DNA from: Mytilus edulis
Taxonomy: Eukaryota; Mollusca; Bivalvia; Mytilida; Mytilidae
DNA length: 64,000 nucleotides
Assembly: GCF_963676685.1 (NCBI RefSeq)
Contig: NC_092357.1
Location: 70,708,971-70,772,970, forward strand
Reading direction: 5' to 3'
This document shows, in pieces, positions 63,446 through 64,000 of the stretch (position 1 is its first letter; each line of letters opens with the position of its first letter). Both the position numbers and the translations under genes were made by a program. The notes beneath the pieces were generated by a model that saw nothing but the letters and a program-made list of their open reading frames with translations, ran no database searches and was not told the DNA's origin.

Positions 63446-64000
63446 TTACTTCTATAAACACTTTAACAATGATACAGATATTTCTTTATTTTAATTATAC
63501 AAATGATCAGATGTCTAAAATGACAATGCATAATGATACATGCTATTCCTGTTAATATCTAAATTGCTGGATCTTTGTTGAAACTGGGTAGTTGTCCAAT
63601 ATTTTCTTTGCTGTTTAAATTAAACACTTCCTTTTTTGCTAGAAAATTTGACATTCTAAAAAACTCAAGTAGATTTTGACAACCATGGGCAGACCACTTC
63701 TTCAAACTAAAATTGAACCTTAGAATTAAAAACATTGCATTCAAAAGAAATTTTAATACCATTTCCCAGGTAGAAATTTCCCCACATTGCACCCTCTCTC
63801 ACCATGACAGTTAAAAATTACAAAACCTACTGACTGTAGTGTATTTTTTCATTGTCTACAGCAATGAACATCTTGGCTCTAAACAATATTTTTAACAGTG
63901 AAAATAAACATAATGATGATGAAGACACTTATTCATCTTCTAAATCAGAAGCTTCGATCTAACCAACATTTAGAAATGATAATAAACATTATGAAGATGT
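63446..64000. other. No feature recognised
   Basis: AT-rich end of window. A 77-codon minus frame (63559-63792) has no supporting motif or splice signals. Confidence 0.4.

Overview
Low-GC, very repeat-rich animal DNA. Several interspersed repeats here (the tail ending in a block like ATGTGGTATGATTGCCAATG, the CTGACTTGGGACAGGC block, the TATACGACCGCA foldback family) are, from memory, typical of marine mussels (Mytilidae), so I infer a Mytilus-like bivalve. No prokaryotic features are seen.

Two complete protein-coding genes could be assembled by reading splice sites and phases. (1) Minus strand, 24335-34828: a GM2-activator-like (ML-domain) lipid-transfer protein of 205 residues in four coding exons with a signal peptide. 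(2) Plus strand, 39472-56423: ZC3H15/DFRP1, the CCCH zinc-finger partner of the GTPase DRG1, 409 residues in twelve coding exons. The genes are divergent, with about 4.6 kb between start codons.

The most unusual signal is that five separate tandem repeats are built from these genes' own exon-intron boundaries. GM2A exon 3 has an 85-bp array copying its 3' end plus 5' splice site on one side, and a 57-bp array copying its 3' splice site plus exon start on the other. ZC3H15 exon 5 is followed by about 23 copies of a 37-bp exon-end/GTAAGT unit. Exon 10 is preceded by six 71-bp copies of its TTTCAG/exon start. Exon 6 is preceded by a single 26-bp copy of its acceptor. Each array is a row of decoy splice sites. 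Use of a decoy would give a premature stop in four cases and an in-frame 19-residue insertion in the fifth.

Layout: 0-24 kb is gene-poor and full of mobile elements: a 7.1-kb giant foldback element made of inverted 163-bp satellite arms (2.6-9.7 kb), several terminal-inverted-repeat (TIR) elements (10.8, 11.9, 14.2 and 16.4 kb), a tRNA-headed SINE (12.8 kb) and a hammerhead-like core (11.46 kb). 24-35 kb is the GM2A gene, whose introns are almost entirely repeats, including a young 1.73-kb LTR element that encodes only a Gag-like CCHC/coiled-coil protein. 35-39.4 kb is intergenic, with a decayed reverse-transcriptase element. 39.5-58.6 kb is ZC3H15 and its downstream region. 58.8-64 kb holds a 33-bp minisatellite and another copy of the TATACGACC element.
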